From Roseateles sp. (lineage in GTDB: Bacteria > Pseudomonadota > Gammaproteobacteria > Burkholderiales > Burkholderiaceae_C): 32,493 bases of DNA. The notes beneath the pieces were generated by a model that saw nothing but the letters and a program-made list of their open reading frames with translations, was not told where the DNA came from and did not search any database. Shown here piece after piece: positions 8,504 through 16,626 of this stretch; the stretch's first letter is position 1; every line of letters starts with the position of its first letter. The position numbers and the translations under genes are program-made. The stretch lies in contig JACDQM010000015.1 in the NCBI GenBank assembly GCA_015657635.1, positions 1-32,493 on the forward strand, in the 5' to 3' direction.

Positions 8504-8571
8504 AAGACTTGCATCAGCAGGCCTTGGCACACTCGCCCGGCTCGCTGGTCAACAGACTCCAGTCCGCCGCC

Positions 8572-9810
8572 TCAGCGCAGCCACACCGCCGTCACCGCCA
8601 GGCTCAACAGAGTCACCGGCACCCCCGTGCGCGCATGCCGCCGCCAGTCGATCTCGATGCCGCAGCGGCGCGCGGCGTCGATCACGATGATGTTGGCGAT
8701 GGAGCCGACGATCAGCAAGTTGCCGGCCAGTGTGGATACCAGCGCCAGCGTCACACCGCCCTGCGGCACGCCCTGCGCGGCGGGCAGCAGCAGCATCACC
8801 GCCGGCACGTTGGAGACCAGGTTGGACAGACCCAGCGTGGCGATGAACAGCGTCAGCGGCTCGGCCAGCTGCAGGCCCTGCGCGGCCAGCCAGGCCAGGG
8901 CCTGCGGTGCCAGGCCGGTGATCTGCAGCGCATGGTTGACCACGAACAGGCCCATGAACAGCACCAGCAACTCCCAGTCGACCAGCCCCATCATGCGGCT
9001 GGAGTGGAAGCGCCGGTTCAGCAGCAGCAGGCCGGCGCCAAGCAGGGCCGCCACATCACGCGGCCAGTCGGTCAGCAGGAAGACCAGCACCAGCGCGCCG
9101 GCCACGGCCAGGCCCTTGATGGTCTGCCAGCCGTCATAGGGCGTGTCATCGCGGCGCTCGGTGGGCAGCTCGGCCGGAGCGAGCGCCGTTGCGCGGCGCA
9201 GCGGCCAGGCCAGCAGTGCCCACAACAGCAGCAGGCTCAGGCCCGCTGGCGCGGCGGCCTGGCGCAGATAGTCGGCGAAGTGCAGCTTCATCACCTCGCC
9301 GATCAGCATGTTCTGCGGGTTGCCGATCAGCGTGGCAGCCGAGCCGATATTGCTGGCGCAGGCCAGCGCCAGCAGATAGGGCACCGGGTCGATGCGCCGG
9401 CGCAGGCAGGCCTCGGCCAGCAGCGGCGCCATCGCCAGGCAGACGATGTCGTTGGAGAACACCGCCGACAGCAGCGCCGAGGCCGCGATCACCACGCCCA
9501 GCAGGGCCGGTGCGCCCACGCGCAGCGCGACGATGCGCCGCGTCACCGCGCCATAGAAGCCACCCAGGCGCATCTGCGCCGAGATCACCATGAAGGAGAA
9601 CAGCAGCACGATGGTGGGCAGGTGGATGGACAGCGCCGCCTGCTCGGGCGTCATCACGCCGGTGCCGACGATGGCAATCGCGCCCAGCAGGGCCACACCG
9701 GTGCGGTCGAGCTGCAGGCGCGGCAGGCCGCCCAGAATCATGCCCAGGTAGACGATGACGAACACCGCCAGCACCAGGCCGTGCTGCAGACTCAGGGAAG
9801 CCATGGACAT
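8572..9810 (-). CDS. SLC13/ArsB-NhaD superfamily anion permease
   Basis: A 412-residue very hydrophobic protein with about 10-12 membrane segments. The first is SLQHGLVLAVFVIVYLGMIL. The conserved blocks of the ion-transporter (IT) superfamily are seen: TIVLLFSFMVISAQMRLGG, FSNDIVCLAMAPLLAEACLRR, ASNIGSAATLIGNPQNMLIGE and near the C-terminus GLSNLVSNVPAVMLLLP. The two SN-P repeats (SNIGSAATLIGNPQN and SNLVSNVPAV) line the substrate site in this superfamily. Substrate cannot be read: dicarboxylate, sulfate or arsenite are all possible, and no ars gene is near. ATG at 9810 starts 10 nt after the nitronate monooxygenase stop; a second ATG at 9804 is possible. The preceding frame extension is arginine-rich and not credible. 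Confidence 0.85.
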   Translation of the reverse strand: MSMASLSLQHGLVLAVFVIVYLGMILGGLPRLQLDRTGVALLGAIAIVGTGVMTPEQAALSIHLPTIVLLFSFMVISAQMRLGGFYGAVTRRIVALRVGAPALLGVVIAASALLSAVFSNDIVCLAMAPLLAEACLRRRIDPVPYLLALACASNIGSAATLIGNPQNMLIGEVMKLHFADYLRQAAAPAGLSLLLLWALLAWPLRRATALAPAELPTERRDDTPYDGWQTIKGLAVAGALVLVFLLTDWPRDVAALLGAGLLLLNRRFHSSRMMGLVDWELLVLFMGLFVVNHALQITGLAPQALAWLAAQGLQLAEPLTLFIATLGLSNLVSNVPAVMLLLPAAQGVPQGGVTLALVSTLAGNLLIVGSIANIIVIDAARRCGIEIDWRRHARTGVPVTLLSLAVTAVWLR

Positions 9811-9820
9811 AGGGCGCCGA

Positions 9821-10900
9821 TTATTGCCCCAGGCAGCGCAGCGCCTCGGCCGCGATGCGGCGCGTGGTCTCGGCGGCCGGCTGCGCGCGCGCCAGCGGCG
9901 CGGCCTGGCCCGCCCACAGCGGCGTGAAGTCGGCGCTGCCGCGCGCCTCGGCCGCGGCGCGCAGCGGCGCCAAAGCAGCACTGGCCTGCGGAAAGGCCGG
10001 TGCCAGCGCCGAGAGCGGCCCCAGCTCGCGCATCAGCCGGTTGACGATGCCGCGCGCCGGACGGCCGCTGAACAGATTCGTCAGCGCGGTGTGCTCGGCG
10101 GCTGCGCTTTGCAAGGCGGCGCGGTGCACCGCCGGCGTCTTGCACTCGGGCGCCAGCAGGTAGGCGGTGCCGATCTGCACGCCCGCTGCGCCCAGCGTCA
10201 GGGCCGCAGCCATGCCGCGCCCGTCGGCGATGCCGCCAGCGGCGATCACCGGAATCTCCTTCACGGCATCGACGATCTGCGGCAGCAGCGCAAAGGTGCC
10301 GGGCTGGGTGCTGATGTCATCGCCCAGGAACAGGCCGCGATGCCCGCCCGCCTCCACGCCCTGCGCAATGATCGCATCGCAGCCCTGCGCGGCCAGCCAG
10401 CGCGCCTCATCCACCGTAGTGGCGGACGACAGCACAGGTGCGCCGGTAGCCTTGACGCGCGCCAGCAGCGCCGGCTCGGGCAGGCCGAAGTGGAAGCTGA
10501 GCACCTCAGGGCGCAGCTGCTCGACCAGCGCACAGCTCTCGGCATCGAAGGGCCGGCGCGTGGCCGCTGGCAGCGGCATGTCAGGGTCCAGGCCCAGCTC
10601 CAGGTAGAAGGGCTTGAGCGCGGCGCGCCAGGCGGCGTCGCGCGTCGCATCGGGCGCGGGGCTGCGGTGGCAGAAGAAGTTCAGGTTCAGCGGCCGGCCC
10701 GGCGCCAGTTCGCGAAAGCGCGCCACCTCGGCGCGGATCTGCTCGGCCGACAGCATGGCGCAGGGCAGCGAGCCCAAGGCCCCTGCCGAAGCTGCGGCCG
10801 CGGCCAGCGCATGGTCGTTGGGCCCCGCCATCGGAGCCTGGATCAGCGGCAAGGCGATGCCCAGCAGATCGCACAGTCGGGTATCGGGCCAGGTGTTCAT
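9821..10900 (-). CDS. Nitronate monooxygenase (2-nitropropane dioxygenase family)
   Basis: A 359-residue FMN-dependent TIM-barrel enzyme that oxidises propionate-3-nitronate and other alkyl nitronates. Signatures are LPLIQAPMAGPND at the N-terminus, GVEAGGHRG with the catalytic base His187, IPVIAAGGIADGRG and GAAGVQIGTAYLLAPE, which bind FMN phosphate. The length and motifs fit class I NMO. Start is firm: ATG at 10900 with AGGAG 8 nt upstream (CGCAGGAGCTGCCG). It lies 22 nt after the efflux-carrier gene and 10 nt before the SLC13 permease gene, so all three are probably one transcript; whether the permeases carry nitro compounds or their products is unknown. Confidence 0.9.
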   Translation of the reverse strand: MNTWPDTRLCDLLGIALPLIQAPMAGPNDHALAAAAASAGALGSLPCAMLSAEQIRAEVARFRELAPGRPLNLNFFCHRSPAPDATRDAAWRAALKPFYLELGLDPDMPLPAATRRPFDAESCALVEQLRPEVLSFHFGLPEPALLARVKATGAPVLSSATTVDEARWLAAQGCDAIIAQGVEAGGHRGLFLGDDISTQPGTFALLPQIVDAVKEIPVIAAGGIADGRGMAAALTLGAAGVQIGTAYLLAPECKTPAVHRAALQSAAAEHTALTNLFSGRPARGIVNRLMRELGPLSALAPAFPQASAALAPLRAAAEARGSADFTPLWAGQAAPLARAQPAAETTRRIAAEALRCLGQ

Positions 10901-10922
10901 CGGCAGCTCCTGCGTTCGTTCT

Positions 10923-11900
10923 TCAGCCGACCCGACTCAGCAGCGCCAGCCACAGCGGCGCGGTGAGGGCAAACAGCAGGGTCGAGATCACGATGGCTGC
11001 GGTGGTTTCGGCTTCGCGCGTCTGGTAGCGCTGGGCAAAGATCAGCGCGTTCGAGCCCACCGGCAGCGCCGCCATCATCACGATCACCGCCAGCGGCTGG
11101 CCGCTCAGCCCCAGGCCCCAGTGGGCCAGCAGCAGCACCAGGGTGGGCAGCGCGAACAACTTCAGCAGCGCGAGACTCACCGCGCCGCGCCAGCGCGAGG
11201 GCCAGCCGTAATAGGCCAGCGACATGCCGATCAGCACCAGGCACAGCGGCACCACCGCCGTGCCCAGCATCTGCAGCACCTCGTCCAGCACGGCCGGCAG
11301 CGGCAGGCCCAGCGCGTTCCAGGCCAGGCCCGCCACCACCGGCAGCACGACCGGGTGGATCACCGTGTTGCGAACGGTCAGCTTCAGCGTCTGCAGCAGA
11401 CCGGTGCCCGCTTGCGCCCGCGCCAGGTCCAGCTCCACCAGCGTGGTCAGCACGGTCAGGATGATCAGCGCATGCAGGCTGACCACGGTGATGTGCACCG
11501 CCAGGCCCGATTCGCCGACACGCCGGCCGCCAGCGGCACGCCCACCTGCAGGTGTTGCCGAAGCTGGTGGTGATGGCCTGCACGCTGGGCAGGGCCGGTT
11601 CGCCGGCGCCGCGCCGCGCCAGCGCTGCACGCCGTAGACGCCGATGATCATCAGCAGCACGGGCACGAAGAAGGCGCTCAGCGTCAGCCAGGGCAGGCTG
11701 GCGAAGTCGACCCGCGCCGTGGTGCGGAACAGCAGGGCCGGCACGAAGATGTAGAAGGCGGCGCTGGAGAGCACGCGCGCCGGGTCGCCGCCGCTGCCGC
11801 CAGCCGTCTCGCCACCCAGCCAGCGCATGCGGCCGACGAACCAGCCAATCGCCACTGCGATGAAGATCGCCAGCAGCTTGTAGAACACGATCCAGGACAT
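10923..11900 (-). CDS. Auxin efflux carrier (AEC) family transporter, locally frameshifted
   Basis: A 325-residue membrane transporter of the AEC family. The N-terminal half (FYKLLAIFIAVAIGWFVGR, AFYIFVPALLFRTTARVDF) and the C-terminal half (PLCLVLIGMSLAYYG, ALPVGSNALIFAQRYQ) are normal. Between about 11518 and 11630 the frame encodes a proline/arginine-rich stretch with no membrane character. The expected family motif LPSVQAITTSFGNT is encoded there in another frame, and QVGVPLAAGV in the third. Three single-base losses (near 11604-11630, near 11550 and near 11519) explain this and together restore the frame, so the gene stays open but about 35 residues are scrambled. It is either a decayed gene or a product of sequencing error. 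The start chosen, ATG 11900 (MSWIVFYKLL), is more natural than an upstream GTG. Confidence 0.75.
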   Translation of the reverse strand: MSWIVFYKLLAIFIAVAIGWFVGRMRWLGGETAGGSGGDPARVLSSAAFYIFVPALLFRTTARVDFASLPWLTLSAFFVPVLLMIIGVYGVQRWRGAAPANRPCPACRPSPPASATPAGGRAAGGRRVGESGLAVHITVVSLHALIILTVLTTLVELDLARAQAGTGLLQTLKLTVRNTVIHPVVLPVVAGLAWNALGLPLPAVLDEVLQMLGTAVVPLCLVLIGMSLAYYGWPSRWRGAVSLALLKLFALPTLVLLLAHWGLGLSGQPLAVIVMMAALPVGSNALIFAQRYQTREAETTAAIVISTLLFALTAPLWLALLSRVG

Positions 11901-11912
11901 GGGGGCAGTATC

Positions 11913-11932
11913 GCCGGGCGGCACCGCCCGGC
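11913..11932. other. GC-rich hairpin between sensor kinase and AEC genes
   Basis: GCCGGGC (11913-11919) and GCCCGGC (11926-11932) form a perfect 7-bp stem with a 6-nt loop in the 73-bp gap downstream of the sensor kinase and 12 nt upstream of the AEC start codon. There is no T-run after it on the minus strand, so it is not a standard intrinsic terminator. It may attenuate or separate the two transcription units. Confidence 0.4.
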
Positions 11933-11973
11933 TGCGTCGTCAAGCACGCAGGACGAACACGCGAAGCAGTGCC

Positions 11974-13830
11974 TCAGGACTGCGGCGCCAGTTCCAGTTC
12001 GAAGCTGAAGCAGCTGCCGACGCCGGGCGCGCTCTGCACCTCGATCTGCGAGCCCATCAGGCGCACCAGCTGCTGGCTGATCGACAGGCCCAGCCCGGTG
12101 CCGCCGCCACGGCGGTGGTCTTCCGAGACCTGCTCGAAGGGCTTGAACAGGCGCGCCAGCTGGCCGGCGTCCATGCCGATGCCGGTGTCATGCACCTCGA
12201 TGCGCACCCGCGCCAGCGCGGGCGTCTGCGCCAGCAGCCGGGCCTCCAACCGCACCTCGCCGGCATCGGTGAACTTGACGCCGTTGGCCAGCAGGTTCAG
12301 CACCACCTGGCGCAGGCGCTGGCCGTCCACGCGCACCCGCGCCGGCATCTGCGGGTCCAGGCTCACTGCAAAGCGCAGCTGCTTTTCCTCGGCGCGGATG
12401 CGCACCGAATCACAGGCCACCTCAAGCAGCCCGCGCAGATCGACCACCGCCGGCATCAGCCGCACCTTGCCAGCCTCGATGCTGGCCATGTCGAGCAGAT
12501 CGGAGATCAGGCTCAGCAGGTGGTCGCCGGAATCGCGGATCAGGTCCACCTTGCTGTGCTGCGCCGCATTCAGGCTCTTGTCCATCTGCAGCAGCTGGGC
12601 GAAGCCGAGGATGGCGTTGAGCGGCGTGCGGAACTCATGGCTCATCGTGGCCAGGAAACGGCTCTTGCTCTGGTTGGCCTCTTCGGCGCGCAGCTTGGCC
12701 TGGCTCAGCTCCAGCGTGCGCTCGGTCACCAGTTCTTCCAGATGATCGCGGTGGCGGGTCAGCTCCTGCTCGGCCAGGCGGCGCTGCGTGATGTCGCTGA
12801 CCATGCCTTCGACGCGCAGATCGCCCTGGGCCGGGTCGCCAGCCAGGTGCACGCTGACCTCGATCCACAGCTGGCGCCCGTCCGGCGTGCCGATCAGCAG
12901 CGGCACTTGCTGCAGCACGCGATGCCGGATCAGCGCAGCAGCCAGACGCTTGTACTCGCCAGGTTCGATGCGCACCAGTCGGCGCAGGGCGGAATGCCCC
13001 AGCAGCGCCTCGGCCGGCCTGGCAAAACCGAGCAAGGCGGCCAGCGACTTGTTGATGCCCAGCAGGCGCCCGCGCGCGTCCGCCACGAAGATGCCTTCGG
13101 TGGCGTTCTCGAACAGGCCTCGATAGCGCTCCTCACTCTGGCGCAGGCCTTCGGACGAGGCGCGCAGCTGCAGGCTCATCTGGTTGAACTGCTCGGTCAG
13201 GGCGCCGATCTCATCGCGCCGTTCCACAGGCTGGGTGACGCCCAGCTCGCCCTTGGCCACGCGACGCGCCAGGGCACCCAGCCGAACCACCGGCTGGGTG
13301 ACGAAGCGATGCACCAGCAGATAACTCGCCACGATCACGGCCGCCAGCACCGCCGCCAGCAGCGCAGCCACCAGCTGGCGCGTGCTGGCCACCGTCTGCA
13401 CGATCTGGTCGCGATTGAAGACCAAGCGCACCTCGCCGACCACGCTGGGATGGCTGGCGGGCAGGCCCTGGTAGCGCAGCGTCACTTCGCGCGTCAGCGT
13501 CTGTTGCGGGGCCGAGTCGCGGCGGCGCATCACCGGGGTCGCGCTGATGCCGGCCGCGCTCAGCGCGATCGAGTGCACCTCGGGGTCCTGCATCACCGCG
13601 TCCAGCAAGGTATCGACGGCCAGCGTGTCGATGTTCCACACAGGGCTGGCGAAGCTGCGCTCCACCAGCTGCGCCATGCGGTCAGCGCGCTGCGCCAGCG
13701 CGATGCTGAGCTCGCGCTCCTCACGCGCGGTCCAGTACCAGCCGATCATCACGACCAGCACCGAAGCAGCCAGCGCGATGCCGGCGATCAAGCGCGTCTG
13801 AATCGTCAGACGATGGAACCCCAGGGACAT
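11974..13830 (-). CDS. Membrane sensor histidine kinase with HAMP and PAS, no partner regulator nearby
   Basis: A 618-residue kinase. Membrane helix 1 is at about residues 14-33, a periplasmic domain spans about 34-150 (with the recurring SPVWNID motif seen in many proteobacterial kinases), and helix 2 is at 152-173. HAMP follows at about 172-225, PAS at 230-350 (YRGLFENATEGIFVADARG), then a coiled-coil linker. HisKA has MSHEFRTPLNAILGF with His398. HATPase_c shows the N box LRQVVLNLLANGVKFT, G1 DTGIGM, F box LFKPFEQ and G2 GGTGLGLSIS. There is no receiver domain. Start: ATG 13830, with AGGGAG at 5 nt; an upstream frame extension overlaps the ALDH gene and lacks similarity. It lies 43 nt after the ALDH gene in the TRAP/catabolic locus. 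No response regulator is adjacent. Confidence 0.88.
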   Translation of the reverse strand: MSLGFHRLTIQTRLIAGIALAASVLVVMIGWYWTAREERELSIALAQRADRMAQLVERSFASPVWNIDTLAVDTLLDAVMQDPEVHSIALSAAGISATPVMRRRDSAPQQTLTREVTLRYQGLPASHPSVVGEVRLVFNRDQIVQTVASTRQLVAALLAAVLAAVIVASYLLVHRFVTQPVVRLGALARRVAKGELGVTQPVERRDEIGALTEQFNQMSLQLRASSEGLRQSEERYRGLFENATEGIFVADARGRLLGINKSLAALLGFARPAEALLGHSALRRLVRIEPGEYKRLAAALIRHRVLQQVPLLIGTPDGRQLWIEVSVHLAGDPAQGDLRVEGMVSDITQRRLAEQELTRHRDHLEELVTERTLELSQAKLRAEEANQSKSRFLATMSHEFRTPLNAILGFAQLLQMDKSLNAAQHSKVDLIRDSGDHLLSLISDLLDMASIEAGKVRLMPAVVDLRGLLEVACDSVRIRAEEKQLRFAVSLDPQMPARVRVDGQRLRQVVLNLLANGVKFTDAGEVRLEARLLAQTPALARVRIEVHDTGIGMDAGQLARLFKPFEQVSEDHRRGGGTGLGLSISQQLVRLMGSQIEVQSAPGVGSCFSFELELAPQS

Positions 13831-13873
13831 GCCACTCCCTCTAACGGCAAGCAGCACCAAGTGTCGCCGAAAG

Positions 13874-15475
13874 TCAGCGCCCCGGGGCGCGAGGAATGCC
13901 CTCATGCTGGCGGTGCAGCTGCAGCGGGTTGGCCTCCTGCAAGGCCGGCGGCAGCAGGGCATCGGGGAAGCCCTGGTAGCAGACCGGGCGCAGGAAGCGC
14001 TCCATCGCCAGCGTGCCCACCGAGCTGTGCTGCGCATTGCTGCTGGCCGGGAAGGGCCCGCCGTGCACCATCGCATGGCAGACCTCGACGCCGGTCGGCC
14101 AGCCGTTGGCGATGATGCGGCCGGCGCGGCGCTCCAGCAGCGGCAGCAGCTGGTGGACCAGCGGGTGATCGTCGCCGTCCAGCTGCAGCGTGGCGGTCAG
14201 CTGGCCGTCCAGCGCGTTCAGCACCGCACGCAGTTCACCGGCATCGCGGCAGCTCACCAGCAAGGCGCTGGGGCCGAAGCATTCCTCCTGCAGCAGCGGG
14301 TTGGCCAGGAAATCCGGCGCACTCACCTGGCTGAGGCGGGCCTGCGCCGCACCTTCGGCGGCCAGGCCAGCCGCCACGAGCTGCACGCCGGGCTGCGCGT
14401 CCAGTTGCTCCAGCCCTTGCTGGTAGGCGCGCTGGATGCCGGGCGTCAGCAGCGTGCCGGCGGCACGCGTCGCCAAGGCCTGCACGGCGGCCGCCACGAA
14501 ACGGTCCAGTGCCGGCCCGGCAATCCCGATCAGCAGGCCGGGGTTGGTGCAGAACTGGCCGACGCCGAGCGTCAGCGATTCGACAAAGCCCTGCGCCAGG
14601 CTCTCGGCACGCGCGCTCAGCGCAGCAGGCAGCAGCAGCACCGGGTTGACCGCGCTCAACTCGGCGAACACCGGGATCGGCTGCGGCCGGGCCTGCGCCA
14701 GCGCCTGCAGTGCCAGGCCGCCTCGGCGCGAGCCGGTAAAGCCGACCGCCTGGATGGCCGGATGCTGCACCAGGGCCTGGCCCAGCGCGGTGCCGGCGTC
14801 ATGCAGCAGCGAGAACACGCCGGCCGGCAGGCCGGCCTCGGCCACCGCACGCTGGATCACCCGGCCCACCAGCTCCGAGGTGCCAGGGTGTGCCGGATGG
14901 GCCTTGGCCACCACCGGGCAGCCGGCTGCCAGTGCGGAAGCGGTATCGCCACCGGCAACCGAGAAGGCCAGCGGAAAGTTGCTGGCACCGAACACCGCGA
15001 CCGGGCCGATGGCGATGCGCTGCGCGCGCAGGTCCGGGCGCGGCGGTTGGCGCTCGGGCAAGGCTGCATCCAGCCGGGCTCCCTGCCACTGGCCGGCGCG
15101 CAGCCAGTCGGCGAACAGGCGCAGCTGATTGACCGTGCGCTGGCGCTCGCCCTGCAGACGCGCCAGCGGCAGCGCGGTTTCCAGGTGGGCGCGCTCCAGC
15201 AGCGTGTCGCCCAGCGCCAGCAGACCCTCGGCGATGGCCTCCAGCAGCGCAGCGCGGCGCGCCGGAGGCTGGTTGCGAAACCCATCGAAGGCCTGCTCGG
15301 CCAGGCGGCAGGCGGCATCGACGTCAGCGGCATCGCCGCCACCGAAAGGCGGTTCGAGCGCTTCGCCGCGCAGCGGGCTGTGGGCCCGGAAACTGCCCGC
15401 CAGCCCCAGGCGCTCCTGGCTGCCGATCAACTGCGCGCCGCTGATACTCATCGTCGTCATCTTCATCGTCATCAT
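13874..15475 (-). CDS. Aldehyde dehydrogenase, probable alpha-ketoglutaric semialdehyde (2,5-dioxovalerate) dehydrogenase
   Basis: A 533-residue NAD(P)-dependent ALDH. The catalytic Cys309 lies in GVGQFCTNPGLL, the general base Glu272 in FAELSAVNP, and Asn166 of the oxyanion hole in FGASNFPLAFS. This long form, with GQFCTNPGL, PAHPGTSELVG and a C-terminus containing GWPTGVEVCHAMVHGGPFPA, is typical of alpha-ketoglutarate semialdehyde dehydrogenases that yield 2-oxoglutarate at the end of hydroxyproline, pentonate and aldarate catabolism. It starts 14 nt after dctP. Five in-frame ATG codons lie between 15475 and 15451; I report the first, and the native start is unsettled. The family is certain; the substrate is inferred from motif style and from the DHDPS-type gene in the same locus. 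Confidence 0.85.
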   Translation of the reverse strand: MMTMKMTTMSISGAQLIGSQERLGLAGSFRAHSPLRGEALEPPFGGGDAADVDAACRLAEQAFDGFRNQPPARRAALLEAIAEGLLALGDTLLERAHLETALPLARLQGERQRTVNQLRLFADWLRAGQWQGARLDAALPERQPPRPDLRAQRIAIGPVAVFGASNFPLAFSVAGGDTASALAAGCPVVAKAHPAHPGTSELVGRVIQRAVAEAGLPAGVFSLLHDAGTALGQALVQHPAIQAVGFTGSRRGGLALQALAQARPQPIPVFAELSAVNPVLLLPAALSARAESLAQGFVESLTLGVGQFCTNPGLLIGIAGPALDRFVAAAVQALATRAAGTLLTPGIQRAYQQGLEQLDAQPGVQLVAAGLAAEGAAQARLSQVSAPDFLANPLLQEECFGPSALLVSCRDAGELRAVLNALDGQLTATLQLDGDDHPLVHQLLPLLERRAGRIIANGWPTGVEVCHAMVHGGPFPASSNAQHSSVGTLAMERFLRPVCYQGFPDALLPPALQEANPLQLHRQHEGIPRAPGR

Positions 15476-15489
15476 GCGCTGCGGGCTGC

Positions 15490-16479
15490 TCAGAAGCTGG
15501 CGCCGATCTTGCGCAGCTGCGCGATCTGCGGCGCCTTGGGCAGCCACAGATCGTCGAAGCTCTTGATCAGCGGGGCGATGTCCAGACCCGGCTCCGTGCG
15601 GATCGGGAACGGCACGGCCTTGAACTTCTCGATCAGACCCAGTTCGGTGGTCACGATGTCCTTGATCTGCGCATCCAGGCTCTGGCGCACCAGGCCGCGG
15701 ATCAGCTCCTTGTCCTTGCCATCCAGGCCCTGCCAGACGCGGCCCGAGACCAGCGGCGCGAAAGGCATGAACAGCGCATTCATCTGCAGCATGGCCTTGG
15801 CCACCTTGTCGAAGCGCTGGTTCCACGAGAACTCGATGTCGGCTTCCAGACCGTCAACCTGGCCGTTGGCCATCGCGTCGAACACCTGCGGCGTCGGGAT
15901 CGGCGTCGGCGCGGCACCCAGCGACTGGTAGAAGTCGCGGTAGACCGGCGTCGGGTTGATGCGCAGCTTCATGCCCTTGATGTCCTTGACGCTGGCGATC
16001 TCCTTGGTGGAGAACACCACGCGCATGCCGGTGATGCCCCAGCCCAGGCCGACGGTGCCGGTCTCGCGCGGCAGCACCTCCAGCAGCTTGAGCGCGGCCT
16101 CGTGGCGCACCAGCTTGGCGACATCGGTGGTGGAGCGCACGAGGTAAGGCGCGTTGATCGACGCGATGCTGGCCACGCGCGAGCCCAGCTCAGCGGCCTG
16201 GATCCAGCCCATGTCCAGCGCACCGGTCTGCAGCTGCTGCATCATCGCGGCCTCGTTGCCGAGCTGGCCGGAGTGGAACACGGTGGCGCCGAGGCGGCCG
16301 TTGGTTTCCTTCTTCAGCGTCTCGCCAAAGGCCAGCGCGGCGCGGTTCCAGGAGTGTCCGGCCGGCGTGATCAGGCCCAGGCGGAACTCCTTGCCCTGGG
16401 CGCGGGCCTGGCCGATGAAGGCGGGTGCTGCGAGCGCTGCACCGGCTTGGACAAATTGGCGACGGGTCAACTGGGACAT
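15490..16479 (-). CDS. dctP: TRAP transporter solute-binding protein, DctP family
   Basis: A 329-residue periplasmic binding protein that captures an organic acid for the TRAP permease. The N-terminus has a twin-arginine-like signal (TRRQFVQAGAALAAPAFIG, cleavage after QARAQ). The mature domain begins KEFRLGLITPAGHSWNRAA, and the conserved substrate arginine is Arg173 in GMKLRINPTPVYRDFYQSLGA, followed by ANGQVDGLEADI. The length is usual for the family. It follows dctM after a 146-nt gap that contains copy 2 of the 115-bp repeat, and it precedes the ALDH by 14 nt. The ligand is not known; many DctP proteins bind sugar acids or other carboxylates, which fits the locus. No strong SD is visible. 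Confidence 0.93.
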   Translation of the reverse strand: MSQLTRRQFVQAGAALAAPAFIGQARAQGKEFRLGLITPAGHSWNRAALAFGETLKKETNGRLGATVFHSGQLGNEAAMMQQLQTGALDMGWIQAAELGSRVASIASINAPYLVRSTTDVAKLVRHEAALKLLEVLPRETGTVGLGWGITGMRVVFSTKEIASVKDIKGMKLRINPTPVYRDFYQSLGAAPTPIPTPQVFDAMANGQVDGLEADIEFSWNQRFDKVAKAMLQMNALFMPFAPLVSGRVWQGLDGKDKELIRGLVRQSLDAQIKDIVTTELGLIEKFKAVPFPIRTEPGLDIAPLIKSFDDLWLPKAPQIAQLRKIGASF

Positions 16480-16511
16480 GGCGAGACCTTTCGGGTGGGG
16501 GGAGGGTTCTT

Positions 16512-16626
16512 GGAGCGGCTAACAAAAGCCAGCGAAGCGGTTCTGGCTAGGCGTCCTGGCGCAGACAGTACGGGCAGGTACGGCCAGCCAGGGCAACGAC
16601 GCCAGAAGGTTTTTGTTGGCCGCTCC
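16512..16626. repeat. 115-bp dispersed imperfect palindrome, copy 2
   Basis: This is the second copy of the element at 5579-5693, in the same orientation and of the same length. The terminal arms GGAGCGGCTAACAAAAGCC (16512-16530) and GGTTTTTGTTGGCCGCTCC (16608-16626) differ from copy 1 but keep pairing: A-T replaces G-C at one stem position and G-C replaces A-T at the outer one. It lies inside an operon, between dctM and dctP, and its last base is the first base (on the plus strand) of the dctM TAG stop, just as copy 1 overlaps the TAG of the LemA-like gene. Structure rather than protein appears to be conserved. Confidence 0.85.
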
